Assembly (NCBI GenBank): GCA_964343835.1
Contig: CAYFKR010000001.1
Location: forward strand, 248,001-312,000
From: CALEMW01 sp964343835
Lineage (GTDB): Bacteria > Krumholzibacteriota > Krumholzibacteriia > LZORAL124-64-63
DNA: 64,000 nucleotides
Direction: 5' to 3'
Part shown: positions 15,984 through 26,797 of the stretch, one piece after another
Layout: each line of letters opens with the position of its first letter
Numbering within the stretch: the first letter of the stretch is position 1
Made by a program: the position numbers and the translations under genes
Notes under the pieces: generated by a model
Told to the model about the DNA's origin: nothing
Database searches by the model: none
The model's input: the letters and a program-made list of their open reading frames with translations, nothing else

Positions 15984-16571
15984 TCAGAGGGCGTAACCCA
16001 GGTGGAACACCTGCAGGACCGCCGCCGCGGCCCGGGCGTCGTCGACAGCCCGATGCATGGCGTACTTCGACACGTCGATGCCCATCTTGTCCAGGATCGA
16101 CTCCAGTCGCAACCCGCTGGTACGGTGATGGTTCTGGGCCAGCCAGGCCGTGGCCACCGCCCGGATGTCGAAGGCGCCGCCGGCGATGTGGGTGGTGAAG
16201 TCGAGGCCGCAGGCGTCGAACTCGCGGCGCAGCAGGGGGATGTCGTAGTAGGCGCCGAAGGCCGCGATCATGGACTTGTTACGCGGGCCGTACCACTCCA
16301 CGAACCGCCGGCCCACGTCGGCGAAGCCGTCCTTGTCCGCCACCATCTCCGGGGTGATGGACGTGAGGCCGGTGATGAAGGGCGTGACGGGGTACTCGTG
16401 GGGGCGGACCAGCTCGCTGAACTCGTCGATGACCTCGAGGCTACGCTTGTGCACGCGTACGGCGCCCACCTCGATGATGTTGGAGCGCTCGACGGTGTTG
16501 CGGCCCCCCTCGTCCGATTCCGGACAGGTGGCCTCGAGGTCGATGATCACGATGTCGGTGCTGTAGCGCAT
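15984..16571 (-). CDS. DEDDh 3'-5' exonuclease
   Basis: A 195-residue exonuclease of the DnaQ/ERI-1-like superfamily. The acidic metal ligands are visible: D11 and E13 in IIDLEATC, the Asp of GAYYDIPLL, and the final His/Asp pair in MHRAVDDARAAA. The sequence around them (FITGLTSITPEMV; SNIIEVGAV) is closest to the KapD/ERI-1 subgroup, which trims RNA or DNA ends. No other domain is present, so it is not a polymerase proofreading subunit by fusion. Start ATG 16571 is the only ATG that keeps the first strand. It is 53 bp downstream of the CusA start region's opposite end and is probably independent of the efflux operon. Confidence 0.87.
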   Translation of the reverse strand: MRYSTDIVIIDLEATCPESDEGGRNTVERSNIIEVGAVRVHKRSLEVIDEFSELVRPHEYPVTPFITGLTSITPEMVADKDGFADVGRRFVEWYGPRNKSMIAAFGAYYDIPLLRREFDACGLDFTTHIAGGAFDIRAVATAWLAQNHHRTSGLRLESILDKMGIDVSKYAMHRAVDDARAAAAVLQVFHLGYAL

Positions 16572-16624
16572 GATGGGCGCAACCTAGCATCCCGTGCGGC
16601 GGCGGGCAACATCCGTCGGAACGC

Positions 16625-19600
16625 TCATCGCCCGAGCCGCCGTTCCTTCAGCCAGCAGTAGAGGACCGGCACGGTCAGCACCGTGAGGATCGCCACCGTC
16701 ATGCCGCCCACCGATGGGATGGCCATGGGGATCATGATGTCCGAGCCGCGGCCGGTGGACGTGAGAACCGGCAACAGGGCCAGGATGGTGGTCGCGGTGG
16801 TCATCATGGCCGGTCGGATCCGGCGTGACGCGGCCTCGACCACGGCGCGGCGCACTTCCTCGCGTGAGCGGCGGTGGCCGTCGGCGAAGGTGCGGTCCAG
16901 GGTGGACGCCATCAGCACGCCGTCGTCGGTGGCGATACCGAACAGCGCCAAAAATCCCACCCAGACCGCTACGCTGAGGTTCACGGGCCCGACCTGCAGC
17001 AGGTCGCGCAGCCCGTCTCCGAGCAGCGGCAGCTGCAGGAACCACGACTGCCCGTACGACCACACCAGCAGGAACCCGCCGGCCCAGGCCACGAACACGC
17101 CGACGAACACCAGGGCCGTGGTGGTCGCGGACCGGAACTGCAGGTAGAGGATCAGCACGATCAAGCCCAATGCCGCAGGCAGCACGACTGCAAGCCGCCG
17201 TTCGGCCCGCACCTGGTTCTCCCAACTCCCTGCGAAAGCGAAGGTCGTGCCGGAAGGCAGCACCAGTTCTCCGGAAGCCACAGCCTCGTCCAACCGCGCC
17301 CGAGCGGCTTCCACCGCTTCCACCTCCGATACGCCTCCGGCCTTGTCGAACAGCACGTACCCCGTCAGGAACGTGTCCTCGCTCTTGATGGCCTGCGGCC
17401 CCCGCACATAGCGGATCTCCGCCAGTTGTGCCAGCGGGATCGACGCGCCGCCTGCGGCGGGCACCTCGACGTCGGCCAGATCTTCCATGGTGTCGCGCCG
17501 CTCGCGCTGATAGCGCACACGCACGGCGTACCGCTCGCGGCCCTCGACCGTCGTGGTGGCCGTCCGTCCACCGATCGCCGTCTCGATCACGTCCTGCGCC
17601 CGCCGCAGCGGAATGCCGTGCAGCGCCAGCGCCTCGCGGTCCAGGTGGATCTCCAGGTACGGCTTGCCCACGATGCGGTCGGCCACGACCGCAGCCGGCT
17701 CGACCTCCGCGACCGTCTTCAGCAACCCCTCGATCCGCTGCCCCACACGATCCACCGTCTCGAGATCCGGCCCCCGCACCTTCACGCCCATGGGCGCGCG
17801 CATGCCGCTCTGCAGCATCACCAGCCGCGCCGCGATGGGCTGGAGCAGCGGTGCCGACGTGGTGCCGGGCAGGCGGGTCGCGTCGACGATCTCGTCCCAG
17901 ATGTCGCCGGCCGACCGGATGTGATCGCGCCATTGCCGGTAGGGTCTCCCGCCGCGGTCTGGCACAAGCTCGCCGCTTTCATCGCGGACGAACGCGCCGT
18001 CCTCGAACCGGAAGCGCAGCCGCCGGCCGTCGGCGTCCTGCCGGTACTCGGGCAGGTAGTTGATCACCGTCTCGACCATGGAGATGGGCGCCGGGTCCAG
18101 CGCCGAATCCACACGCCCGATCTTGCCCACCGCCTGGGCCACCTCGGGCACCGAGGCGATGGCCAGGTCCAGCTTGGCGAGTACGTCCGACGCCTCGCCG
18201 ATGGAGGCGTGAGGCATGGTCGTGGGCATGAACAGGAACGATCCCTCGTCGAGCGGAGGCATGAACTCCTGACCCAGGCCGGGGAACCATCGCTTCGGCG
18301 CTTCCCAGAGACGCCCGGCGAACGTATCCGAATCGTCATGCACGCCGGGCAGCACGGTGAACACCCGCTCGAAGCCCAGCCACGCGCACAGCCCCGTCGC
18401 CACCAGCAGCGTCGGCAGCGCCAGGAACGCGCCCTTGTGGTCCAGGCACCAGGCCAGGATCCGCGGATACTCGCGGATGAACGCCGACACCGCCCACAGC
18501 AGCCCGCCCAGGGCTGCCGCCACCGCGACCACGTTCAACACGATCCCTCGCCCCGGCCCCAACGGCAGCCATCGCAACGCCAACAGAACGCCCACGACCA
18601 CGACCGCCACGGCATTCAGCACCCGCGACGACCGTTTCTCGCCGCCCCGCGCATACAGCACGCGCGCCAGCGCCGGAATCACCGTCAACGCCACGATGAT
18701 CGAGGCGATCAGCGCGAAGGTCTTGGTCGTGGCCAGCGGCTTGAACAGCTTGCCCTCGGCCGCCTCCATCGTGAACACGGGCAGGAAGCTCACCACCGTG
18801 GTGGCCACGGCCGTCAGCACGGCCCCGCCCACCTCGGAAGCCGCCTTTAGGATCACTGCCGTTCGGTCCTCGTCCGGCCCGGCTTCGCCGAGCCTCCGTA
18901 TGATGTTCTCCGTCAGCACGATCCCCATGTCCACCATCGTCCCGATGGCGATGGCGATGCCCGACAGCGCCACCACGTTGGCCTCCACCCCGAAGGCCTT
19001 CATGGCTCCGAACGTGGCCAGCACGGCCACCGGCAGCAGTCCCGCCACCAGCAGGCTCCCGCGCAGGTTCGACACCAGCACGATGACGACCACGATCGTG
19101 ATCAGGATCTCCAGCACCAGCGCCGTCTCGAGGGTGCCGAGGGTTTCGCGGATCAGGCCGCTGCGGTCGTAGAAGGGCACGATGGTGACCTTGCTCACCC
19201 GCCCGTCCGCCAGCGTCCGCGACGGCAGCCCCGGCGCCAGGTCCGCAGCCGCACGCTTCACGGCCGCGATGGTCGCCATGGGATTCTCCCCGTGGCGGGC
19301 CACCACCACGCCGCCCACGGCCTCGGCTCCGTCACGGTCCAGGGCGCCGCGTCGCGGAGCGGGACCCGCGCCCACGACGGCCACGTCCGACACGCGCACC
19401 GGCACGCCGTCCCGCACGTCCACCACCGCGGCGGCGATGTCCGCGGGCTCTTCCACGAAGCCCACGCCCCGCACCACGTATTCCACGCTGTTGATCTCCA
19501 GGGTGCGGGCGCCCACCTCGGCATTGGACGAACGCACGGCCTCGTACACCTGGGCCAGGGTCACGCCGTGGGCGCGCAGGGCGTCGGGATCCACGTCCAC

Positions 19601-20236
19601 CTGGTACTCGCGCACGAACCCGCCCACCGACGCCACCTCGGCTACGCCGTCGGCGGCGGCCAGGCCGTAGCGCACGTACCAGTCCTGGATGGAGCGCAGT
19701 TCCTCGGGATTCCAGCCGCCGGCCGGGCGGCCCTGTTCGTCGCGGCCCTCGAGGGTGTACCAGAAGACCTGGCCGAGGGCCGTGGCGTCCGGCCCCAGCG
19801 ACGGCCTCACGCCGGCGGGCAGGGTACCCGGCGGCAGGCTCGCCAGCTTCTCGAGGATGCGGGTGCGGGAGTCGTGGAAGTCGGCGCCGTCCTCGAACAC
19901 CACGTACACGGACGAGAAGCCGAAGAACGACTGGCTCCGCACCGTCCGTACGTCGGCCAGCCCCATCAGGGCCACCGTCAGGGGATAGGTGACCTGGTCC
20001 TCCATGTCGCGGGGCGACCGGCCGGGCCATTCGGTGAAGACGATCTGCTGGTTCTCACCCAGGTCCGGGATGGCGTCCACGGCCACCGGGTCGCGGGGCA
20101 GCGACGACGGGATCCAGTCGAAGGGCGCCACCGCCAGCCCGGCGCCGATCACTCCCAGGGTCAGCAGCGCCACCACCAGGACGTTGTCCAGGCAGAAGCG
20201 GATCACCGCCTCGACAGGGGAGCGTCCGTTGCTCAC
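16625..20236 (-). CDS. cusA: CusA-type heavy-metal RND efflux pump
   Basis: A 1203-residue inner-membrane RND transporter of the HME subfamily. It shows the repeated plan of helix 1, a large periplasmic porter loop, helices 2-7, a second loop and helices 8-12. Telling segments include VDAIPDLGENQQIVFTEWPG, the helix-4 IGTMVDMGIVLTENIIR region and the metal-path region PLLQPIAARLVMLQSGMRAP. The MPIG-like methionines used by CusA for Cu/Ag appear around TSAPLLQ and SGMRAPMGV. It drives proton-coupled export through CusB and CusC. The start is GTG 20236, overlapping the CusB stop (GTGA) behind GGAGGCGGCGA. The longer frame starting at 20539 lies inside cusB and is rejected. Confidence 0.93.
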   Translation of the reverse strand: MSNGRSPVEAVIRFCLDNVLVVALLTLGVIGAGLAVAPFDWIPSSLPRDPVAVDAIPDLGENQQIVFTEWPGRSPRDMEDQVTYPLTVALMGLADVRTVRSQSFFGFSSVYVVFEDGADFHDSRTRILEKLASLPPGTLPAGVRPSLGPDATALGQVFWYTLEGRDEQGRPAGGWNPEELRSIQDWYVRYGLAAADGVAEVASVGGFVREYQVDVDPDALRAHGVTLAQVYEAVRSSNAEVGARTLEINSVEYVVRGVGFVEEPADIAAAVVDVRDGVPVRVSDVAVVGAGPAPRRGALDRDGAEAVGGVVVARHGENPMATIAAVKRAAADLAPGLPSRTLADGRVSKVTIVPFYDRSGLIRETLGTLETALVLEILITIVVVIVLVSNLRGSLLVAGLLPVAVLATFGAMKAFGVEANVVALSGIAIAIGTMVDMGIVLTENIIRRLGEAGPDEDRTAVILKAASEVGGAVLTAVATTVVSFLPVFTMEAAEGKLFKPLATTKTFALIASIIVALTVIPALARVLYARGGEKRSSRVLNAVAVVVVGVLLALRWLPLGPGRGIVLNVVAVAAALGGLLWAVSAFIREYPRILAWCLDHKGAFLALPTLLVATGLCAWLGFERVFTVLPGVHDDSDTFAGRLWEAPKRWFPGLGQEFMPPLDEGSFLFMPTTMPHASIGEASDVLAKLDLAIASVPEVAQAVGKIGRVDSALDPAPISMVETVINYLPEYRQDADGRRLRFRFEDGAFVRDESGELVPDRGGRPYRQWRDHIRSAGDIWDEIVDATRLPGTTSAPLLQPIAARLVMLQSGMRAPMGVKVRGPDLETVDRVGQRIEGLLKTVAEVEPAAVVADRIVGKPYLEIHLDREALALHGIPLRRAQDVIETAIGGRTATTTVEGRERYAVRVRYQRERRDTMEDLADVEVPAAGGASIPLAQLAEIRYVRGPQAIKSEDTFLTGYVLFDKAGGVSEVEAVEAARARLDEAVASGELVLPSGTTFAFAGSWENQVRAERRLAVVLPAALGLIVLILYLQFRSATTTALVFVGVFVAWAGGFLLVWSYGQSWFLQLPLLGDGLRDLLQVGPVNLSVAVWVGFLALFGIATDDGVLMASTLDRTFADGHRRSREEVRRAVVEAASRRIRPAMMTTATTILALLPVLTSTGRGSDIMIPMAIPSVGGMTVAILTVLTVPVLYCWLKERRLGR

Positions 20237-21930
20237 TCGCCGCCTCCGGGGAAGGCCACCGTGAGGGTGTCGGTCTGGCCGCCGCAACGGCGCATCATGG
20301 AACCGAAGTAGGGGTTGTCGGTGACGGCGCCCAGCTGGATCCAGTCGCCGCCGGCATCGTCGTAGGCCATGGGGCAATGGAACAGGCGCACCGTCTCGGC
20401 GCGGCCGGGGCCCCAGCGGACCAAGGCCTCCCAGAGGGCGTCGGTCAGGCCCTGGAGGGGGGCGCGGCGGGCGGCGATGTCTCCTGCATCGCCGATGCGA
20501 CGGAACGCGGCGCGAAGCCGGCCGGAGTCTTCCGACCACAGCGACGACAGCTCGCCCGAGAGCTCGGCGTCCGCGGCTGCGAGAGCTTCGGCGGCCCGCC
20601 CGACGGCGTCCACGGCGCCCGGGTCGTCGTCGGCCGCCAAGGCGGCCTGGAGGTCGAGGTACACCGCCAGCACCGCGTCCAGTCGACTGCGGAAGCCCGG
20701 CGGGGCCTCGATGCGGCGGGCGCTCTCGGCGGGATTCATCATGCTCGGGCGGGCCTGGATCTGCAGGGCGCTGTCGATCTTGAAGGCGCCGTCGGCCACC
20801 ACCCGCTCACCTTCCTCCAGGCCGTCGGCCACCATGTAGCGATCGCCGGCGCGGGGGCCGAGCGTGACAACGCGGCCCTCGAAGGTGGGCCGGTCGCGAT
20901 CCGGAAGCTCCACGTAGACCACGGCACGGTCGCCGGTGAGCAGGGGAGCCGAGGAGGGGATGGTCAGCACCGCATCGTCGCCGGTGCCGGAGACCACGGC
21001 CCTCACGAACAGGCCGGGGCGCAGCGAGCCGTCCGTGTTGTCCACGTCCAACCGCACGTCGACTGTGCGGGTCGCCGGGTCCAGGACCGGGTCGACGAAG
21101 TCCACGACGCCGGAAAAGGTCCGGCCGGGCAGGGCTGCCGCCGACACTTCCACCTCGCGCCCCGCCGCCAGCAGGGGCAGGTCCGATTCGTGGGCGTCGA
21201 GCACTACCCAGACCCGGCCGAGATCGACGATCGCATACAGCTGGGCGCCCTCGGCGACGTACGAACCTTCCACTGCGTTCCGGCCCACGACGGTCCCGTC
21301 GGCGGGCGCGAGGATCCGCACGTGCGTGGACGCAGCGCCGCGGCGCAGCACGGCCTCCACCTGATCCTCCGTCATGCCCCAGCGCAGCAGCCGGCTCCGG
21401 GAAGCGTCGGCCACCGCCCGGTCGCCGCCGTCGACGGCGGCCAGCATCTCCGCCTGGGTGGCGAAGATCTCCGGTGCATAGAGCGAAGCCAGGGGCTCGC
21501 CGGCGCGCACGGCGGAGCCGGTGACTTCCACGAACAGCGTGTCGATGCGCCCGGACGTCCGGGCGGCGATCTCGCTCGTGCGGGTCTCGTCGGCGTCCAC
21601 GCGGCCGGTCAGCCGCAGCTCCACCGGCGCGGGACCGAGAACGACGGCCTCGGTGCGGATCCCGGCGAGGGCCGCCGCCCCGGCCGACATGGCGAACTCG
21701 CGAGGACCGGCGTCGTCGCCCGCATCTTCCTCCAGGGGGATCAGGTCCATGAAGCACACGGGACACTGCCCCGGCTCGGGGAGCTGGAACTGGGGGTGCA
21801 TGGAGCAGGTCCAGACGGTGGCCGCGGCCGGTCCGGTCGGGGCTTCACTGCTTCCTCCACCGGTCATGCGGCCGAGGGTGAAGGCTGCGATCACGACGGC
21901 GACGATGACCAGAATCCTGGTGCGGCTCAT
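20233..21930 (-). CDS. cusB: CusB-type periplasmic adaptor with heavy-metal-binding and DUF3347 domains
   Basis: A 565-residue membrane-fusion protein. It has an N-terminal membrane anchor (residues 5-21), then a heavy-metal-binding domain WTCSMHPQ...GQCPVCFMDL at about 40-63. The barrel-sandwich and beta-barrel adaptor core covers about 100-390. A C-terminal DUF3347 copper-binding-like domain follows, with FHCPMAYDDAGGDW and NPYFGSMMRRCG. The Cys/Met/His content at both ends marks copper or silver as the likely cargo. It links CusA to CusC across the periplasm and may hand over metal. Start ATG 21930 follows GGAGGGACTCC and overlaps the CusC stop (ATGA), so translation of the trio is coupled. 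Confidence 0.92.
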   Translation of the reverse strand: MSRTRILVIVAVVIAAFTLGRMTGGGSSEAPTGPAAATVWTCSMHPQFQLPEPGQCPVCFMDLIPLEEDAGDDAGPREFAMSAGAAALAGIRTEAVVLGPAPVELRLTGRVDADETRTSEIAARTSGRIDTLFVEVTGSAVRAGEPLASLYAPEIFATQAEMLAAVDGGDRAVADASRSRLLRWGMTEDQVEAVLRRGAASTHVRILAPADGTVVGRNAVEGSYVAEGAQLYAIVDLGRVWVVLDAHESDLPLLAAGREVEVSAAALPGRTFSGVVDFVDPVLDPATRTVDVRLDVDNTDGSLRPGLFVRAVVSGTGDDAVLTIPSSAPLLTGDRAVVYVELPDRDRPTFEGRVVTLGPRAGDRYMVADGLEEGERVVADGAFKIDSALQIQARPSMMNPAESARRIEAPPGFRSRLDAVLAVYLDLQAALAADDDPGAVDAVGRAAEALAAADAELSGELSSLWSEDSGRLRAAFRRIGDAGDIAARRAPLQGLTDALWEALVRWGPGRAETVRLFHCPMAYDDAGGDWIQLGAVTDNPYFGSMMRRCGGQTDTLTVAFPGGGE

Positions 21931-23180
21931 GGAGTCCCTCCGGCGAAGGGGGCGGCCGTGGCGCGTTCGGTCATGGCCACGGCGATCAACAGGTCGGCCA
22001 GGGCCCGGGAGCGGGCCAGGCGGAGATCCAGCAGGGCGAGTTCGGCTCGGGCGAGGGAGGTGGGGTCGGCTTCGCCCGCCTCGAAGGAGGCCCGAACGGA
22101 GGCGAGGGCCTGGCGGGCCGACGGCAGCAGCATGCCGTCGTGGAGATGCAGGCTGCGCCGGGCGTCGTCGGTGCGGAACGCGGCCTCGGACAGCAGTGTC
22201 CGCAGGTCGTTGGCCGCCGCTCGGCCGGCGGCCTCGGCGGCCTCCAGGTCCAGGGCGGCACGGCGTTCCGCGGCGTGTACGGGGCCTCGGCGGAAGGGGA
22301 GGGTCATCGCGAGCGTGGCGGTCAAGGCGTCGCGGCCGTCATCCATGACGCCGTCCATGCGGGCGGGGCCGTGACGCAGCCATGTCAGGCCGACGGTCAG
22401 GTCGGGGCGGCCGGAGAGAGTGGCGGCGCGGGCGGCGGCGCGGGCCGATTCAGCGTGGTGGCGCCAGACCTCGAGGCGGGGGTGGCTTTTGTTTGCGCCG
22501 ATGGTTCGATCAGCCGGGACGGCGTCGGGGAGGACGGGGGTCGCCGGGGCGCCGTCGTGACGATCGAGCAAGGCGTTCAGCACGGCGAGCCGCACCTCGC
22601 GTCGGTCGTCGAGCCGGTCGCTCTCCACACGGCGGCGGGCCAGATCGTCGCGCACGGCCAGGAGATCGGCAAGGGCGCCGCGACCCGACTCGTAACGTGC
22701 TTCGACCGCGGGCTCAAGACGTTCGAGTACGGCGATCGCCGCTTCGGCGGTGTGGATGGCTGTGTCGGTGTAGGCCAGCTCCCACCAGGCCGTGGCCACA
22801 TCCAGGCGGAGGGAGAGGGCCATGTCCGAGACGTCGGCTGAGTGGGCGTCGGCCCGGGCGTCCTGGACTTCGCCCCGGGCCCCGAGCGTCCCGAACCAGG
22901 GAAACGACTGGGACAGGGACATGGCCTGCCATTGGGGCCCCACCCGGGTCTCGACGGGTTCGATGGCCTGGATCATCGACAGGCGCGGGTCGGGAAGGGC
23001 CGCGACCTCACGGACGGCCTGGCGTGCCGACTCGGCTCCGGATCGGGCGGCCTGTAGGGATGGATTGTGATCGAGGGCGAGACGGACGGCGGTTTCCAGG
23101 TCGTCGATTCCGGAGCACTCGGGAGGAACCGCCCCCTGGAAGAAGGCCGCCAACAGCAGGATCCGCAGTGTCGTCTTCAT
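21927..23180 (-). CDS. cusC: CusC/TolC-type outer-membrane efflux protein
   Basis: A 417-residue outer-membrane factor, the exit duct for the CusA/CusB pump. A signal peptide (about residues 1-25, ending PECSG) precedes two OEP repeats: LETAVRLALDHNPSLQAARSGAES opens the first, and the second begins near SHPRLEVWRHHAESARAAA. Long alternating helices typical of the periplasmic tunnel follow. Start ATG 23180 is chosen because it begins the signal peptide; GAGG lies 11 bases upstream, so the site is weak. The frame is open to 23345. It is the first gene of cusCBA, diverging from the ABC exporter gene with a 157-bp gap. No metal-responsive regulator gene is nearby. Confidence 0.9.
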   Translation of the reverse strand: MKTTLRILLLAAFFQGAVPPECSGIDDLETAVRLALDHNPSLQAARSGAESARQAVREVAALPDPRLSMIQAIEPVETRVGPQWQAMSLSQSFPWFGTLGARGEVQDARADAHSADVSDMALSLRLDVATAWWELAYTDTAIHTAEAAIAVLERLEPAVEARYESGRGALADLLAVRDDLARRRVESDRLDDRREVRLAVLNALLDRHDGAPATPVLPDAVPADRTIGANKSHPRLEVWRHHAESARAAARAATLSGRPDLTVGLTWLRHGPARMDGVMDDGRDALTATLAMTLPFRRGPVHAAERRAALDLEAAEAAGRAAANDLRTLLSEAAFRTDDARRSLHLHDGMLLPSARQALASVRASFEAGEADPTSLARAELALLDLRLARSRALADLLIAVAMTERATAAPFAGGTP

Positions 23181-23337
23181 GATGGCCGGAACCTCGCGAC
23201 AAGGGAGCCGGGATATTCCCATTAAGTTACTATGATAAACACCGGAGCCCGAAAACGCGATGCTTTCGGCCCCGAGATGCGATCCGTGTACAGAATCCCT
23301 GTTTCGCCCCCGTGATGAAGGCGTTACTGTAAGCCCC

Positions 23338-25203
<1,866 letters not shown>

Positions 25204-25295
25204 CCCCCTCCCTTAAAATCGACCCATCGTGCAACCCGGACGGGAATCCTCCGTAGGGAACGGCCTGCGGACACCCCTGAACCGGAGGTTCACCG

Positions 25296-25877
25296 ATGAC
25301 CACGCTGCGCAGACTCATGATCCCGACGATCCTCCTGGTGATCGTCTCCATGCTCGCCGTCCCGGCCTTCGCCGAGGACAAGACCATCACCATCATCGAC
25401 GACGACGGCGTGACCTACGTCTGCACGTACGTCGACGGCGAATACGTGAAGGTGGTGAACAAGGACACCGGCGAGGAGGTGCTCGATTTCGACATCGATG
25501 AGCTCGAGGACACCATCGAAGAGGCCATGGAGGAGGTCGAGGAGGCTCTCGAGGAGCTCGAAGACCTGGACATCGACCTGCACATCGGCGACGACGACAG
25601 CTTCCTGCGCATGGAGCTCGGCGACGAGCGCGTCTTCATCGACGTGGAAGCCATCGTCGAGGGCGTGATGGAGGCCGTGGAGCATATCGGCGAGATCGAC
25701 TTCGGCGAGATCCACATCGACCACGATCACGACCATGACCGCGAGCATGCCGAGCACGTGAAGGTGCGCGTGAAGCACGACCGCGAGTCCCTCGAGGACG
25801 AGCTGGACAAGCTGCGCGACGAGATCGCGGAACTGAAGAAGGAGCTCAAGAAGGCCAACCGCGGTTCGCGGCACTGA
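25296..25877 (+). CDS. Secreted acidic coiled-coil protein with His/Asp cluster, unknown function
   Basis: A 193-residue exported protein of no family I recognise. The signal peptide is residues 1-26 (ending PAFA). Residues 50-75 are an unbroken Glu/Asp-rich helix (EELEDTIEEAMEEVEEALEE). Residues 135-150 hold an alternating His-Asp run (HIDHDHDHDREHAEH), a likely divalent-metal ligand. The last 45 residues form a charged coiled coil (DELDKLRDEIAELKKELKK). Start ATG 25296 follows CGGAGGTTCACC. It may be a periplasmic metal chaperone or buffer, but that is inference from composition. It stands alone, 92 bp after the MsbA-like gene and convergent with the HAD gene. Confidence 0.7.
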   Translation: MTTLRRLMIPTILLVIVSMLAVPAFAEDKTITIIDDDGVTYVCTYVDGEYVKVVNKDTGEEVLDFDIDELEDTIEEAMEEVEEALEELEDLDIDLHIGDDDSFLRMELGDERVFIDVEAIVEGVMEAVEHIGEIDFGEIHIDHDHDHDREHAEHVKVRVKHDRESLEDELDKLRDEIAELKKELKKANRGSRH

Positions 25878-25895
25878 GCCGACCGCGGTCCGTCC

Positions 25896-26573
25896 CTACA
25901 GCGGCAGCGTGAGCCATCCCCCGGGGCCGTCGACGATCCAGTCGGCGGCCTCGAATTCTTCCCGGGAGCCGAATCCGTAGAGGCACCCCGCGGTGCGGGC
26001 GCCGGCGGCGCGGCCGGCGTCGATGTCGCCCTTCCGGTCACCTACCACCACCGTCCGCGACGGATCGTCGCAGAGCACGCCCACCATGCCGGTCTTGTCC
26101 CGGGCCAGGCCCTCGTCGCGGGCGCGCTCGAGGCTCAGGGTTCGCTCGAACCAGCGGTCGAGACCGTGCCCGCTCACGACGGCCGAGAAGTAGATCTCCC
26201 CGGCATTGGAGAAGAGCAGGAGTCGGTGGCCCGCGTCGCGGAGGGCGGTGAGGGATTCCGCGACGCCGTCGTACAGCTTCGTCTCGCCCCGGTCGATGGC
26301 CGCCACTTCTTCCTCGGCAGTGAACCGCCCGTAACTCAACGCGAACTCGGCGCGCAGTTCCTCCGGGACGGTCGACGGGTCGAACGCCTGCTCGAAGTAG
26401 GTGTCGGTCGGCAGTCCCATGCACGCCGAGAGCAGCTCCATGTCCGGCTCCGCCACCGGGAGCCCGTGGTGGGCGTACGCCCGCCGCAGCCCCGCGGCCA
26501 CGGCGTCGCACACGGCGGCCCGGCTGTCCAGCAGGGTGCCGTCCATGTCGAAGAGGAAGGTATGGGGGGTCAC
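25896..26573 (-). CDS. HAD-superfamily phosphatase
   Basis: A 225-residue haloacid-dehalogenase hydrolase of the phosphoglycolate-phosphatase type. Motif I is DMDGT (nucleophile D9, acid D11), motif II is LLFSNAGE, and the motif III region reads RDKTGMVGVL followed by VVVGDRKGDIDAGRAAG, which holds the metal-binding Asp pair. A helical cap sits between residues 17 and 90. The substrate is a small phosphorylated metabolite that cannot be named. The start is GTG 26573, overlapping the selenoprotein stop (GTGA), so translation is coupled to it. It is the third gene of the dehydrogenase/selenoprotein operon. Confidence 0.85.
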   Translation of the reverse strand: MTPHTFLFDMDGTLLDSRAAVCDAVAAGLRRAYAHHGLPVAEPDMELLSACMGLPTDTYFEQAFDPSTVPEELRAEFALSYGRFTAEEEVAAIDRGETKLYDGVAESLTALRDAGHRLLLFSNAGEIYFSAVVSGHGLDRWFERTLSLERARDEGLARDKTGMVGVLCDDPSRTVVVGDRKGDIDAGRAAGARTAGCLYGFGSREEFEAADWIVDGPGGWLTLPL

Positions 26574-26797
26574 GCGAGCCTCTGCCGCACCAGGTCCGCC
26601 ACCTCGCCGGGTTCGGCGTGACGGCCGGTGGCCTTCTTGGAGTAGATCAGGTCGCCGTCGAGCTCCACCTCGAACACGCCGCCGCCTGAGGCGATCAGTT
26701 CCGCGTCGAGGCCGAACTCGGACTTCAGTTCCGCCGCCAGACCGGCGGCGATGGGGTCGTAGTTTCAGACCTTGCAGTATTCGATGGTCAGCTTCAT
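26570..26797 (-). CDS. SelW/Rdx-family selenoprotein with in-frame UGA (Sec11)
   Basis: A conventional reading stops after ten codons, but reading UGA at 26767-26765 as selenocysteine gives a complete 75-residue Rdx (SelW/SelT/SelH) protein. It starts MKLTIEYCKVU, and the C8-x-x-U11 redox motif sits exactly where the family has CxxC or CxxU, in the loop after the first strand. The rest fits the fold: a helix (DPIAAGLAAELKSEFG), then GGGVFEVELDGDLIYSKKATGRH and a C-terminal helix. A SECIS-like hairpin follows the UGA at the right distance (26732-26750). The ATG shares one base with the dehydrogenase stop and the stop overlaps the HAD start. Likely a small thiol/selenol oxidoreductase. Sec machinery is not in this window. 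Confidence 0.88.
26732..26767 (-). promoter_or_regulatory. Bacterial SECIS-like element with Sec UGA codon
   Basis: After UGA (26767-26765) come 14 bases, then a perfect 7-bp stem CGCCGCC (26750-26744) with GGCGGCG (26738-26732) and a 5-base loop GGUCU. The loop starts 21 bases after the UGA and has G in its first two positions followed by U. This fits the described bacterial SECIS model (UGA-to-loop 16-37 bases, loop 3-14 bases, early G), so SelB binding is plausible. Confidence 0.8.

Noticed and set aside
20234..20539. N-terminal extension of CusA to 1304 residues
   Set aside because: The extra 101 residues are antisense-like Arg/Pro-rich sequence inside cusB; the GTG at 20236 has a ribosome site and a GTGA overlap.
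23181..23337. Copper-responsive operator between cusC and the MsbA-like gene
   Set aside because: The AT-rich segment around 23224-23240 could be a promoter, but I find no CueR/CusR-like dyad and no adjacent regulator gene.
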